Source: Halobium salinum (GTDB lineage: Archaea; Halobacteriota; Halobacteria; Halobacteriales; Haloferacaceae). Taken from it: 64,000 bases of DNA. The notes beneath the pieces were generated by a model. That model worked only from the letters and a program-made list of their open reading frames with translations. It ran no database searches and was not told the origin of the DNA. Below, in pieces: positions 43,925 through 52,420 of this stretch (within the stretch, counting starts at the first letter, position 1; each line of letters begins with the position of its first letter). The stretch lies in assembly GCF_026586625.1 (NCBI RefSeq), contig NZ_JAODIW010000008.1, positions 1,025,793-1,089,792 of the forward strand, written 5' to 3'. Position numbers and translations under genes: made by a program.

Positions 43925-46518
43925 CGTTCTGCCTCCAAGAGAAGGTCGCGGTGGTCGACTCGCCGATAATTGGGCTCATCGAGGAGTTCGGTGATTGGGA
44001 AGCGCTCCTCGCCTCTGTGACGACGATTCAGTTCAGTCAGTCGCTGGTCAACGAATTCACCGAAGGCTTCTAAATCGTCTTCGAAGTAATTCCGGTTACG
44101 AATACGGACCAATTCCCTCATCGCCTGCTTGCAGCCGTTGGAGACATACTTGTACTCGCCAACAGCATCCTGCATTCGGCTTGTGAGCAACTCTCCAAAT
44201 GTAGAATCGATGAGTTCGTCGCTGTCTCTCGTCACCGGGAAGCTGACTTCGTCGAATACTCCAGCATAGTCGTCGTAGGAGGCCTTCGAGAATGTCTTCT
44301 GGCAATCCCCTGCACCATCGTCTCGGAGACGTGCGAAGACATCCTCCTGCTTGATGTACTCGACATAGGATGTAGGCTGATAGGTGACAGTAGTGAGGAT
44401 ATCGTCTGCGTTTGCTTCACCACGAACTATATCATCGACATTCTCGAAAAAGTGGACGAAGGTGAACTCAAGTTCCGCATCGGGATTCTGGGCCTGTTGA
44501 TGTAGAAGATAGAGTAGTGCCTGATAGTCTGGAGTGTCAGATGGGGTCTCCAGAGCGGAGTTCGTGACTACCTCCTTCGCGGACTTCTTTGAACCAGATT
44601 TGTAGTCTACAAGATGGCTCGGAGATTGGACGAGGTCGATTTTCCCCTTCACTCCCAAGGACTCGTTTTCGAACCATCGCTCGGTCTCATTGGACCCAAC
44701 AGACCCCCCCAGGAGTTCAACGAAGATGTTCCGCTTGTCTCCGCTTGGGCTCTTAGTTAGCAAACTAGGTTTCGGGGCGTTAGCACCGAGGAATTCGATG
44801 AGATTTGAGAGTCCCGCCTCGTAGCGTGTTCGTTTTACTGGTCGGTCGATATCCCTCATGAACGGTTCCATCTCGTCTAATATCGAGTCAACAACCTCAT
44901 CGAGAACGTCATCTGAGACCAGATGAGGATTGTGGACGTAGAATTCAGCGAAGTCATGGAAGAGGTTCCCCTCTCGGAAGTAGTCCTTATTCGGAGACTC
45001 AACTATTCGGTCGAAGAAGTAGTCCCGAGGCGAATTCACGTACGTACTCAAACTCGATTGACTGACCGTCGTGAGTTCTGTTGGAGTAGTTAGCACGTGG
45101 TCTGAAGTGGTCATTCCTTCATCTGAATTGGGACGAGAGGGTCGGTAGCGCTCGTTGCTAACCTCGCTGAATCGGGAGAATGAGTCGTCAAGCAGTTCTT
45201 CGAAATAGAGACAGGGCGTAACGGGACTTCCACCAACCGTATCGCGAACTAAGTAGTGCTGAGCAGCACCATTCTGGATGAGAAGTTGGAATTGGCTGAG
45301 GTGACGGTCAAACTCCGTCTGCCGGTCAGCCCATGGTCGCTGGGGAGGTGTTCGTGTCCAGCCGTCGTCCAATCCTAGGTAGAAGACGAGCGGTCGGTCC
45401 ACATGCGTGGCTGATTTCGCGTCTGCCAGAAGGACTCCTTCGTTCTCGTGGTCGGTGGGTACCTCGTACGACTGCAAATAGAACTCCAAATTATTCACAG
45501 CGTCTTCCGTGACGGTCTCCGATGCGATTCCTAACGCGGTGAGTTCCTCGTGAAAGGCATCGAACTGAGCGCTTCCCAAGATGCTTTCGTACTTGCTCAG
45601 TGCCATTTCGAATGTCCAGTGACCGTCCTGAACCTGCTCACACCAGTCGACGAGCCATTTTGCTTCCAGCTCATCGAGTGTGTGAAGTCGCTTTTCGTCG
45701 TGAACGACGCCGATATCTATCCCGAGATGTTGGAGTATCGGTTGTACATCAGCTACTCGGACCTGACTACCCCGGAATGCGGCACGTAGGAGACGAAGGA
45801 ACGTTCGATGGTCAATGTCATCGAGAAATCCAGGACCGCCGTAGAACGGGATTTCAGCAGCGTCGAGAGCACCTTCCAGAAGCGTCGAAAACTCGCTTCG
45901 GCCATCAAGTACGACTGCGATATCTTCCGGAGGATGGTCTGTTAGTGCATTTAAAACTGTCTGGAGGATGTCTGCCGAAGAATCGAAACAACAGAAAGAT
46001 GGCATCTCAAATGGCTCATCGGTGAAGCGGTCAATAGAAGCGTATTCTTCGGGAAGCACCGACCGCTCAAGTTCTGTTAACTGCGATTCACCGATAACAG
46101 CAACGTCGGTGGAATCATCGATACTGTAGTCAGTTAGATGCCGGGAGGTAGTGTCTAAGTGCCGGACCTGCTCAACCGCGCATTCGACTTTCGAGTTGTC
46201 GAACGAATCGTACTGTAGGATGCCGTCAGGTTCCGCTGTGTACTCCCAACAGTGGATTATTTCTTCACCAAAGTAGGCGGCCTGTTTCCACGACAAGTCT
46301 GTTTCGTGGAGGAGTTCGAGAAACACAGTCCGCTCCTCAACTTGCTCGCGTCGTCCGGCAGCCAATCGTCGAGGTGTAGTCGCGAAGTCTCCTAAATGGG
46401 GTCGGTCGAGATGACGGTTTAGAGCGCTAGCGAGCGGCGCATCCGGAGTAAGAACGAGGTCTCGGTCTGAAACATCCTCATAGAGTATCTGGAGGGATTT
46501 TGCTCGCTTGATTGGCAC
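43921..46518 (-). CDS. AddB-like PD-(D/E)XK nuclease subunit
   Basis: 865 residues, upstream partner of the AddA-like gene. A nuclease core near residue 640 reads HLVDYKSGSKKS, then DYQALLYLLHQQA, the RecB-family motif. The N-terminal 600 residues have the length and layout of the inactivated helicase part of AddB (no Walker A), for example LYEDVSDRDLVLTPDAPLA and DIAVVLDGRSEFS. The C-terminus lacks the four-cysteine iron-sulfur pattern usual in bacterial AddB. Probably forms a two-nuclease machine with its partner. Confidence 0.8.
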   Translation of the reverse strand: MPIKRAKSLQILYEDVSDRDLVLTPDAPLASALNRHLDRPHLGDFATTPRRLAAGRREQVEERTVFLELLHETDLSWKQAAYFGEEIIHCWEYTAEPDGILQYDSFDNSKVECAVEQVRHLDTTSRHLTDYSIDDSTDVAVIGESQLTELERSVLPEEYASIDRFTDEPFEMPSFCCFDSSADILQTVLNALTDHPPEDIAVVLDGRSEFSTLLEGALDAAEIPFYGGPGFLDDIDHRTFLRLLRAAFRGSQVRVADVQPILQHLGIDIGVVHDEKRLHTLDELEAKWLVDWCEQVQDGHWTFEMALSKYESILGSAQFDAFHEELTALGIASETVTEDAVNNLEFYLQSYEVPTDHENEGVLLADAKSATHVDRPLVFYLGLDDGWTRTPPQRPWADRQTEFDRHLSQFQLLIQNGAAQHYLVRDTVGGSPVTPCLYFEELLDDSFSRFSEVSNERYRPSRPNSDEGMTTSDHVLTTPTELTTVSQSSLSTYVNSPRDYFFDRIVESPNKDYFREGNLFHDFAEFYVHNPHLVSDDVLDEVVDSILDEMEPFMRDIDRPVKRTRYEAGLSNLIEFLGANAPKPSLLTKSPSGDKRNIFVELLGGSVGSNETERWFENESLGVKGKIDLVQSPSHLVDYKSGSKKSAKEVVTNSALETPSDTPDYQALLYLLHQQAQNPDAELEFTFVHFFENVDDIVRGEANADDILTTVTYQPTSYVEYIKQEDVFARLRDDGAGDCQKTFSKASYDDYAGVFDEVSFPVTRDSDELIDSTFGELLTSRMQDAVGEYKYVSNGCKQAMRELVRIRNRNYFEDDLEAFGEFVDQRLTELNRRHRGEERFPITELLDEPNYRRVDHRDLLLEAER

Positions 46519-46678
46519 ATACCCATTGTGCTAACTTGTCATCATAAACCTATCGTAGAGAATTGAGGAGCTGTTTCAACATGGCGTAGTAGGGAAGGGG
46601 AGGTGAATACGTATAACGACAAAGGTACTTCGCTGGGAAAGTGATATGATGCAATACCATAGTACATCCACCAGAGCA

Positions 46679-46972
46679 ATGACCGAAAGAGAATATCATA
46701 TTGAGTTTGAAACCACCGAACTCCCAGTATGGTTCATTAGCGAAGACGATACGATTGCATATCATCTCTATCCCCGCTGTAGACATATTACCCAGCGTCC
46801 GGAGAGTGACCTATCTATTCAAAAGATAGACTATATGGGCTATGATTCCTATGAAGACTGGAGTAATGACCTCAAGAGTGGGAGACACGTCTGTGGACAT
46901 TGTTTTAATCGGTTTCAAAAAGAACTATTTCAGTATCGAATGGAGGAAGAGGGTATGCAGATTGGAGATTAG
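46679..46972 (+). CDS. Small Cys/His protein of unknown function
   Basis: 97 residues from MTEREYHIEF (an ATG at 46646 would add 11). Cys and His residues in LYPRCRHITQ and HVCGHCFNRF suggest a zinc site. No family recognised. Divergent from the AddB-like gene. Confidence 0.55.
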   Translation: MTEREYHIEFETTELPVWFISEDDTIAYHLYPRCRHITQRPESDLSIQKIDYMGYDSYEDWSNDLKSGRHVCGHCFNRFQKELFQYRMEEEGMQIGD

Positions 46973-47072
46973 TTCTCTAAAACTAACTAGTACTTTCGGT
47001 TGCCGGTGACTGACGGAGTGGACTGAAACAATTAACAGAGAAGAGGTAGATTCCAATCTCTGACGACCGGTT

Positions 47073-47360
47073 TTAGGACTGAATCTGGTTATTCTCCAGA
47101 TTTTTGACTTTTGAGGAGAGACGCCAAACTGCGATGCTGAGGAATAGGACGACAATACCAACAACTGCGATATTGAGAAGTAGAATGAGATACGACTCCT
47201 TCAGAAGTCTTACTGCCTCCAGAAGGTCGAGCCCCACAAGTCGAAGGTCGTAGATTCTTGCGAAGCTAGCAGCGGAGAGATAGAGAGATACGAGGGATAA
47301 GAGTACTATCACAGCTTTTCGTCGGTCCGCTATCAGGGATTTTACTTGCCCAATCATCAA
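47073..47360 (-). CDS. Small membrane protein, 95 residues
   Basis: A basic N-terminus, one hydrophobic helix at about 12-36 and a second at 50-78, then a short coiled tail (SSKVKNLENNQIQS). Function unknown. Confidence 0.55.
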   Translation of the reverse strand: MMIGQVKSLIADRRKAVIVLLSLVSLYLSAASFARIYDLRLVGLDLLEAVRLLKESYLILLLNIAVVGIVVLFLSIAVWRLSSKVKNLENNQIQS

Positions 47361-47486
47361 TATTGTTGAGTGACACGTAAGTTGATAAATCTGTCGTAGA
47401 CAGAGGGAATTCTGACTACTTATTAACTCTGTTGGAACCAGTCAAATCGCGAATTCCTCCAGAACAGAGCAATTTGAACTGCTACG

Positions 47487-47801
47487 TTATATTTCTAAGT
47501 CGGATTCACACGCAGGGCATTGGAGCGAATCTTTTGTCTTACCAGCGACGTAGACCGCGCTACTACCTGCAAGTACCCCTACAGTAGCTAAGGGCCAACT
47601 AGCCGTATATGCAGTCCCCCAAAAGGCTACCCCGGCTGACCCTCCTAAAGAGTAGCCAATGCTGCCGAGGGCCGCCGGTATAGCGGTGCTCTTAATTGTC
47701 ATGTATTTGCCTCGGATGTGGATAAGAGTTATTTCCTTTCCACAACTGCTGCACGCGGTAGAATCTATTATTGAAGGTCCATCCTCATTGCCGTCTGCCA
47801 T
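47487..47801 (-). CDS. Zinc-ribbon membrane protein, 104 residues
   Basis: Four cysteines in two CxxC pairs flank a hydrophobic middle: TACSSCGKEI at the N-terminus and LQCPACESDL at the C-terminus, with glycine-rich membrane segments at about 38-58 and 60-84. Both ends would lie on the same side and form one zinc ribbon. Function unknown. Confidence 0.65.
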   Translation of the reverse strand: MADGNEDGPSIIDSTACSSCGKEITLIHIRGKYMTIKSTAIPAALGSIGYSLGGSAGVAFWGTAYTASWPLATVGVLAGSSAVYVAGKTKDSLQCPACESDLEI

Positions 47802-47932
47802 ATCAGAATGAAATTTCTACTTAATGATAAGTATTCCTGATAATATGACGGCATCTATCTGGGAAGTAATGTTGTAGAGATTTGTCAGACTCCATTTCAA
47901 GACGTTAGAACATAAAGCAAGTAGACTGGATT

Positions 47933-48352
47933 TCACTCAGAGGGTGATTCCTCGGACCAATAACGACCGAACTCCCGGTCTGAGTCTATGCGGGTCTGGA
48001 TTTGGTGGCCGATGCCCTCTCTATTGGCAACGCGGATTACTGCATCGTCCACCTCTTGCATGAGAGAGTCGAAATCCGACTTGGGAAGGCAAAACCATTC
48101 ACCGCGTCTCCTATAGCCTAATTCTCTATAATATGACTTCAGTTCAGTTTCTGCGGCCTCGGGTAGCGCAGTACATTGTGAAGCGAACAGAGAAAGCCGA
48201 TTTGGGTTTCCAGTTTGCAGTTGACTCCGACGCTGTTCTGGGTTTTGTGAGTGACCGATTTTGATGTTGTAGGAGAGCGAATCAGTCTGGTTGACTGCCT
48301 GTATCCGATATCCGATAGCGTAGACAAATGAATGGGCAGGCACGTATCTCAT
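47933..48352 (-). CDS. T5orf172/MUG113-type GIY-YIG protein
   Basis: 139 residues. The variant GIY-YIG fold is recognisable: SFVYAIGYRI, YNIKIGHSQNPEQRRSQLQTG, ETELKSYYRELGYRRRGEWFCLP. Family members occur in phages, plasmids and islands and are putative nucleases. It is a single-gene unit here. Confidence 0.75.
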   Translation of the reverse strand: MRYVPAHSFVYAIGYRIQAVNQTDSLSYNIKIGHSQNPEQRRSQLQTGNPNRLSLFASQCTALPEAAETELKSYYRELGYRRRGEWFCLPKSDFDSLMQEVDDAVIRVANREGIGHQIQTRIDSDREFGRYWSEESPSE

Positions 48353-48662
48353 CGGATGAAAGCAATACGGTGAAAGAGGTCAAATATCATACGAATAATG
48401 AGAATTGAAGACTCATATACTTCAAGTGATTTTCCATTCAATCTCAATGTTCCTTCGCCTACTGTCGCTTACAGGCGAACTCTCGCTAGAACCGAGAGAA
48501 CGAAAGCATTGGACTCAAACTCATCCATCAAATCCTCAGTAGTCATCTCGAACATAATCTAAACACGCGAAAATCATTGCCATATCCCAAACTAAACACA
48601 GAGCGCAGAAACGAGAGAAAGGGCCCGACTGAACTTGACCGATAAAAATAGGGAACAGAGGC
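48353..48662. other. Intergenic region, nothing recognised
   Basis: 310 bp upstream of the T5orf172 gene and downstream of the 48663 gene, both on the minus strand. No gene-like frame seen. A short hairpin (GGCGAACTCTCGC near 48473) is unremarkable. Confidence 0.35.
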
Positions 48663-48977
48663 TCACGACTCGGTGTCGTAGAGCTCGTTGACGTAGGCTC
48701 CCTTTCCGAGCAGAAGTTGTACTTCCGCTCGCTTTTCGTAGTAGTGGTCTTTCCCGTTGAGGATGTACACTTTCCCTCTCTCAAGTCGAATCTCGGGGTC
48801 GTAGACGACGAACGGTCGAACGTCTCCATAGTTCATCGACTGGTCCCAGAGGAGTCCCTTCTGGTAGGGTCGATGAGTGTGGAGGTCTTGCTCGTAGGTG
48901 ACCCGGGCTTTGACGAGAACGTTGTCTGCAGACCCGGAAAGGTTTCGAAGGTCTGTCAGGCCTTCTCGAACGGCCAT
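48663..48977 (-). CDS. Unknown protein, 104 residues
   Basis: Starts at MAVREGLTDLR, one base after the stop of the upstream gene; longer in-frame starts run back through that gene and are unlikely. The sequence is mixed with several strands (VYDPEIRLERGKVYILNG) and ends NELYDTES. Part of a small operon with the Cys-rich gene. No family recognised. Confidence 0.6.
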   Translation of the reverse strand: MAVREGLTDLRNLSGSADNVLVKARVTYEQDLHTHRPYQKGLLWDQSMNYGDVRPFVVYDPEIRLERGKVYILNGKDHYYEKRAEVQLLLGKGAYVNELYDTES

Positions 48978-48978
48978 A

Positions 48979-49368
48979 TCAGTTGCCTCCCTTGACGGTG
49001 AGTTTGATGGCACCGGCACTTCGACCAACGTCAGCGGTTGACCCACACCACGGGCAAGTTTCCGCAGTCCGAATCGGTTCGTGGAGATAGTCGCAACCGT
49101 CACATCGGACCTTTCCGGGTGCAAGGATTCGAGTCTGACTGGCGAACATGACCGTCGTGATGTCTCCACCCTTCGCGGTCATGAGCAGGTCTGCCGGAGG
49201 GTAGAGACGTGCCTCGTCGTAGTGTTTGTCTGGTGCTTCGACCCGCACTCCTCGCTTCCACGCCGAGATGAGAGGTATGTCGCTCTCGAAGCGGTCCGCG
49301 TATTGTTTTTCAGCGTGGTACGTCGTTTGGGTACGGCCAGAGCAGCCGCTAACTGTGTTGAATTTCAT
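48979..49368 (-). CDS. Unknown Cys-rich (zinc-ribbon) protein, about 129 residues
   Basis: Start at MKFNTVSGCSG (an ATG at 49395 would add nine residues). Near the C-terminus RCDGCDYL and TCPWCGST form two CxxC pairs of a zinc ribbon. The N-terminal part has mixed strands. First of a two-gene operon. Confidence 0.65.
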   Translation of the reverse strand: MKFNTVSGCSGRTQTTYHAEKQYADRFESDIPLISAWKRGVRVEAPDKHYDEARLYPPADLLMTAKGGDITTVMFASQTRILAPGKVRCDGCDYLHEPIRTAETCPWCGSTADVGRSAGAIKLTVKGGN

Positions 49369-49493
49369 AGTAGGATGGTCGGTCTGGCTGGCCACTCAGA
49401 TGGTCAAGCCAGATTACGTTCAGTCGTGTTGTAGGACCGGGCAGAGTTCACTCTGCGAAGCCGAGGGGGGGTTGCCGACGAGATTAGTAGCCG

Positions 49494-49703
49494 CTACGCT
49501 CGGCGTCGTTTCGGTCTGCTATGGGCTAACCTGGCCAATGTAACTCCGGTGTACCAGATGAGCGCCAAGAAGACTACAACGCCAGCGTGAATGATACGCC
49601 AAAGGTGGTCAAGCCCTTGGAGTAGTCCTTCATGCGCGGGCGGTGAAATAACCAAGAATGGGACAAGCCCTTCTGCCTTATCGGCAGAGACGTGGTCAAC
49701 CAA
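49494..49703 (-). CDS. Possible 69-residue single-helix membrane protein
   Basis: One hydrophobic helix (about 37-57, IHAGVVVFLALIWYTGVTLA) and a basic tail (HSRPKRRRA). Its 5' end lies inside the hairpin array. It may be real or chance. Confidence 0.35.
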   Translation of the reverse strand: MVDHVSADKAEGLVPFLVISPPAHEGLLQGLDHLWRIIHAGVVVFLALIWYTGVTLARLAHSRPKRRRA

Positions 49704-49854
49704 TCGGCCTTAATTAAGGCCGGTGGGTCACCCTGCCATTACGGCAGGAAGACGGTGGAATCCACGGCCTCCCTGAGAGGCCGGTAAGGCATAGAGTACC
49801 CTCGCTGGCTCTCCGAGCCATCTCAGTCGGGGGAACCCCTCAATATGAGTATTG
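49672..49854. repeat. Array of about eight small hairpins
   Basis: Perfect stems lie one after another: TCTGCC/GGCAGA (49672-49688), the 18-bp palindrome CGGCCTTAATTAAGGCCG (49705-49722), CCTGCC/GGCAGG (49732-49748), GTGG/CCAC (49755-49765), CGGCCTC/GAGGCCG (49765-49783), TGGCTC/GAGCCA (49806-49820), GGGG-AA-CCCC (49830-49839) and CAATA/TATTG (49841-49854). Stems of different sequence with loops of mostly 2-5 bases. A further perfect stem, GCAGAG/CTCTGC, lies at 49441-49456. Confidence 0.7.
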
Positions 49855-49962
49855 TCGCAAGTACCTACTTAAACGAATATGCTCCATAGTAATATTACTT
49901 AGGTAGAAGAAGATGTTCAGTCGACGCTACATTAAAGAGAATACCGGATAGAAATCACTCAG

Positions 49963-50706
49963 ATGAGTCAATCGTTATGGGAGGTTGCTGCGATTGACGA
50001 GGACACTCTGGCGATAGCAACTGGCGAACGACTGGATTTTCGTAGTGGTCCTCAGCACGAAGGAGAAGGAGATGGAGGCCTCCCACCGGCATGGGATGTT
50101 AGCGTGGAGTCGTATGCGGTAGGATACGAGCCGGTGGGTGCCACCTCTATTGGAAACGCATCAGAAAGGCGGTGGCACACACGGTTTTCGTATCTCAGAA
50201 CTCCGGCAGACCGTCTATCTCTCCTGAACGAAGGCCGCCATAACTCGGACGGTACTCTCGGCGCACGATTGGCGCGACTGGATAAGAAGCGCATCACGCA
50301 GGCGTACTGTTCTGTTCTTGAGCTGTCCTCGTTCCAGCGCGACGAAGCGGTTCGAGCGATGCTACTGCTGAACCTCGACAAATTTGGTCAGCAGAAGCGT
50401 ATCGAGAAGGTCGCCTTGACGACTATTCGGGTTGTAGTGAACTACAACCGGTTCTCTCATCTAAAGAAACCGGATGCTGAGCGAATCTCGGAGACGGAGA
50501 CGTTCAAATGGCTCGCAGAGGAGGTAAACCTGGATAAGAGAACGATGACCCGTCTCTCGAAGAATATCAAGGAAGAGTTGGTCGCTGTTGAGTTCTTTGA
50601 GCGAGACTCCCAGAAGGCAGACCTTCGATACGCCCAGTTCCAGCAAAAGAACCAGAGAGAAATACGCTCAGTTGGTCAATCGTGGCCTCCATCAGTCCAC
50701 GAGTAA
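49963..50706 (+). CDS. Protein resembling haloarchaeal RNA polymerase subunit epsilon / TFB-like
   Basis: 247 residues. The central block KKRITQAYCSVLELSSFQRD, then VALTTIRVVVNYNR and AEEVNLDKRTMTRLSKNIKEEL, resembles proteins annotated as RNA polymerase subunit epsilon in haloarchaea, with a cyclin-like helical fold as in TFB. Positions about 90-225. The N-terminal part is variable. It lies just after the hairpin array with its own promoter, and might redirect transcription to island genes. Family assignment is from memory of this motif. Confidence 0.55.
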   Translation: MSQSLWEVAAIDEDTLAIATGERLDFRSGPQHEGEGDGGLPPAWDVSVESYAVGYEPVGATSIGNASERRWHTRFSYLRTPADRLSLLNEGRHNSDGTLGARLARLDKKRITQAYCSVLELSSFQRDEAVRAMLLLNLDKFGQQKRIEKVALTTIRVVVNYNRFSHLKKPDAERISETETFKWLAEEVNLDKRTMTRLSKNIKEELVAVEFFERDSQKADLRYAQFQQKNQREIRSVGQSWPPSVHE

Positions 50707-50787
50707 ACTCCCCTGTGTCGCGATTCAACTGTTAGCAAAAGTCAGTCTGGATGATTCGAAGGCCTGCTTCTATTAACCTCAAGAACG

Positions 50788-51039
50788 TCAATCAGAAGCA
50801 AGTTCTGGGTGGGACTCTCGAACAGTCTCGATTAGCTCTTCTAGTTCTGTCGGTGGGTCCCCCGAGGCTGACGCTTCAAAACCGTGGTGGGTTGAGACGA
50901 GATGAAATCTCACGTCATCACCGGTTTCCTCAATACGAACCCGGTGATGAGGACCGAATTCAACCTCCACAGACTGATTTCCACTCTCATCAGTTGTATC
51001 ATCTACTCTGCGAATCCCATTCCCAGATGTGTCAGACAT
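50788..51039 (-). CDS. Small acidic haloarchaeal protein
   Basis: 83 residues. Strands (QSVEVEFGPHHRVRIEET, DVRFHLVSTHHGFEAS) precede a helical C-terminus (LEELIETVRESHPEL). Composition is strongly haloarchaeal. Function unknown. Confidence 0.6.
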   Translation of the reverse strand: MSDTSGNGIRRVDDTTDESGNQSVEVEFGPHHRVRIEETGDDVRFHLVSTHHGFEASASGDPPTELEELIETVRESHPELASD

Positions 51040-51194
51040 CTCACTCAGAGTGATGAAATCCAGTGATATGAAAGTTCGTGAGACATATTCTAGATGTAGT
51101 GGGTTTTCTCGGGTAGTCGGAACAGAGGACAGCTAACTACTCAACACAATCGTTATGTCGAAAAGAGATTCATCTTTGGTGAGAGGGTATCTGC

Positions 51195-52046
51195 GTGCCA
51201 GGGTTCCACAAGCACAAGAACAAGGATTCGTACTATTTCAAGCGGCGTTCGCATGGCAACTACCACACATATCAAATTCAAGACTTAGGATGCGAAATGG
51301 TGTTAGCCTCTGGGGCAACTGACGGCGACATCGTGAATTGGGATATCTTCTATACGCTCTTAGACCTCAATCTTCTTCACTTCAAAGAGAGCGACGATAC
51401 TCCCCGAGATACTGCACCTGACCCAGAAAGCGTTGAGTTCGAGGCTGTAGAGAAACTCACGCTCGAACGGCAGTGTGAGTTTATTTCGAGGGTTCTTGAC
51501 GAATTTGCACTCTCTGACATTGATTCAGACGTATTCCATCACCTCATCGCAAAAGTAGGACAACGCGATATTCCTAGAAATCTTGCCAGGCCAATCGTCG
51601 AGCGCCTCCTCTCAAACACGCCCTATCATCCACTCTTATTCGGCGTTCATGGATTCTTTGATGAGTCATCTCCGATTCTAATTGCTTGCTTGCTCCACTA
51701 TTTGTTCGAAGCACTCCGAACCAAAACTGGTCAAGCGTACATGGATATGTATGAAGGAGAACTCATATATGAAAATGACATATACCAGTTCTACCTCGTC
51801 GACGATTCCGCATATGACCCAGAGGATGAAAAAATTATTCTCACTGTTGGTTGGCCCGACCCGATTTACGAAGCTTGCTCAGAGACCTTAGATGAACGGT
51901 CATTAGCTAATTGGTGCCAACATCTGACTTTTCTACTGGGAGGTGAGCAATTAGCGGCAGAAACTGAATATATTGGTAGCGTAGTCTGCAGGGGATTAAG
52001 GCACGAAGTGGAGGATATCGCCCTCTTCGTCCAACCAACTCTTTGA
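51195..52046 (+). CDS. Unknown protein, 283 residues
   Basis: GTG start (PGFHKHKNKDSYYFKRR). Mixed helical and strand composition; contains LTLERQCEFISRVLDEFAL and LTVGWPDPIYEACSETL. No motif, membrane helix or family recognised. It has lower GC than flanking core genes and is the last gene before attR. Confidence 0.6.
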   Translation: MPGFHKHKNKDSYYFKRRSHGNYHTYQIQDLGCEMVLASGATDGDIVNWDIFYTLLDLNLLHFKESDDTPRDTAPDPESVEFEAVEKLTLERQCEFISRVLDEFALSDIDSDVFHHLIAKVGQRDIPRNLARPIVERLLSNTPYHPLLFGVHGFFDESSPILIACLLHYLFEALRTKTGQAYMDMYEGELIYENDIYQFYLVDDSAYDPEDEKIILTVGWPDPIYEACSETLDERSLANWCQHLTFLLGGEQLAAETEYIGSVVCRGLRHEVEDIALFVQPTL

Positions 52047-52282
52047 TTGAATTCGTCTGGAGAAACCCGAGTTTAGAACCTGTGTCACCGCGGCGATAAG
52101 AACCGCTTAGTTTTCATCTGTTCTGAGTTGCCTATTAGCTTCCTGGACGGCCATGACCACCTCTCCCCCGTAGAAAGTGCAGTATGAAGTAGAGAATACG
52201 TGTATTTGCAGGAGAGTTGAATTAAATCGGATTAAATTTTCGCCGTGACCTTGGCTCCTTGTCTTGATACTATTTCTTTAAA

Positions 52283-52299
52283 ATCGGGGTTACCCCGAT
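52283..52299. repeat. Inverted repeat near attR
   Basis: ATCGGGGT-T-ACCCCGAT, a perfect 8-bp arm pair, about 110 bp inside attR. A second hairpin, GGCCCT-GAA-AGGGCC, is at 52358-52372. They could be terminators for the 51195 gene or arm sites for the integrase. Confidence 0.5.
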
Positions 52300-52406
52300 A
52301 TACAGAGTATACACGACGATGTCTGTTTTGTAATCAGTATGGTAGGAAGTGTATTTGGGCCCTGAAAGGGCCTCACCGCAGAACCATGTTTCAGTAGGCG
52401 CGAAGC

Positions 52407-52420
52407 CCCGTCGGGTCCGT
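52407..52420 (+). repeat. attR: copy of the tRNA-Arg 3' end
   Basis: Exact copy of 19494-19507 with a near-matching extension. Core-like GC-rich sequence follows. No intact tRNA is formed here because the 5' part is missing. Confidence 0.85.

Larger units (their letters stand above)
19494..52420. mobile_element. Integrated genomic island (about 32.9 kb) at tRNA-Arg, defence cargo
   Basis: Bounded by exact 14-bp copies of the tRNA-Arg 3' end (19494-19507 and 52407-52420). A tyrosine integrase lies at the tRNA end, facing the attachment site. Base composition between the copies is visibly AT-richer, and codon use is less GC-biased, than on either side; core-like sequence resumes after 52421. 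Most cargo genes are nucleases, helicases, a methylase, DNA-binding regulators or unknown. No capsid, portal or relaxase gene is recognised, so it is best called an integrative element, not a provirus. Confidence 0.85.

Noticed and set aside
49672-49854. The hairpin array as an integron-type attC array or a simple terminator
   Set aside because: Stems differ in sequence and spacing, no integron integrase is present, and eight consecutive stems exceed a terminator.
52407-52420. A second tRNA at attR
   Set aside because: Only the 3' end of the tRNA is present; no acceptor 5' strand, D arm or anticodon arm precedes it.
19494-52420. CRISPR array or cas genes
   Set aside because: No regularly spaced direct repeats were seen and no Cas protein motifs were recognised.
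19494-52420. Insertion sequence or transposase inside the island
   Set aside because: No DDE, HUH or serine transposase motif and no terminal inverted repeats around any gene were seen.
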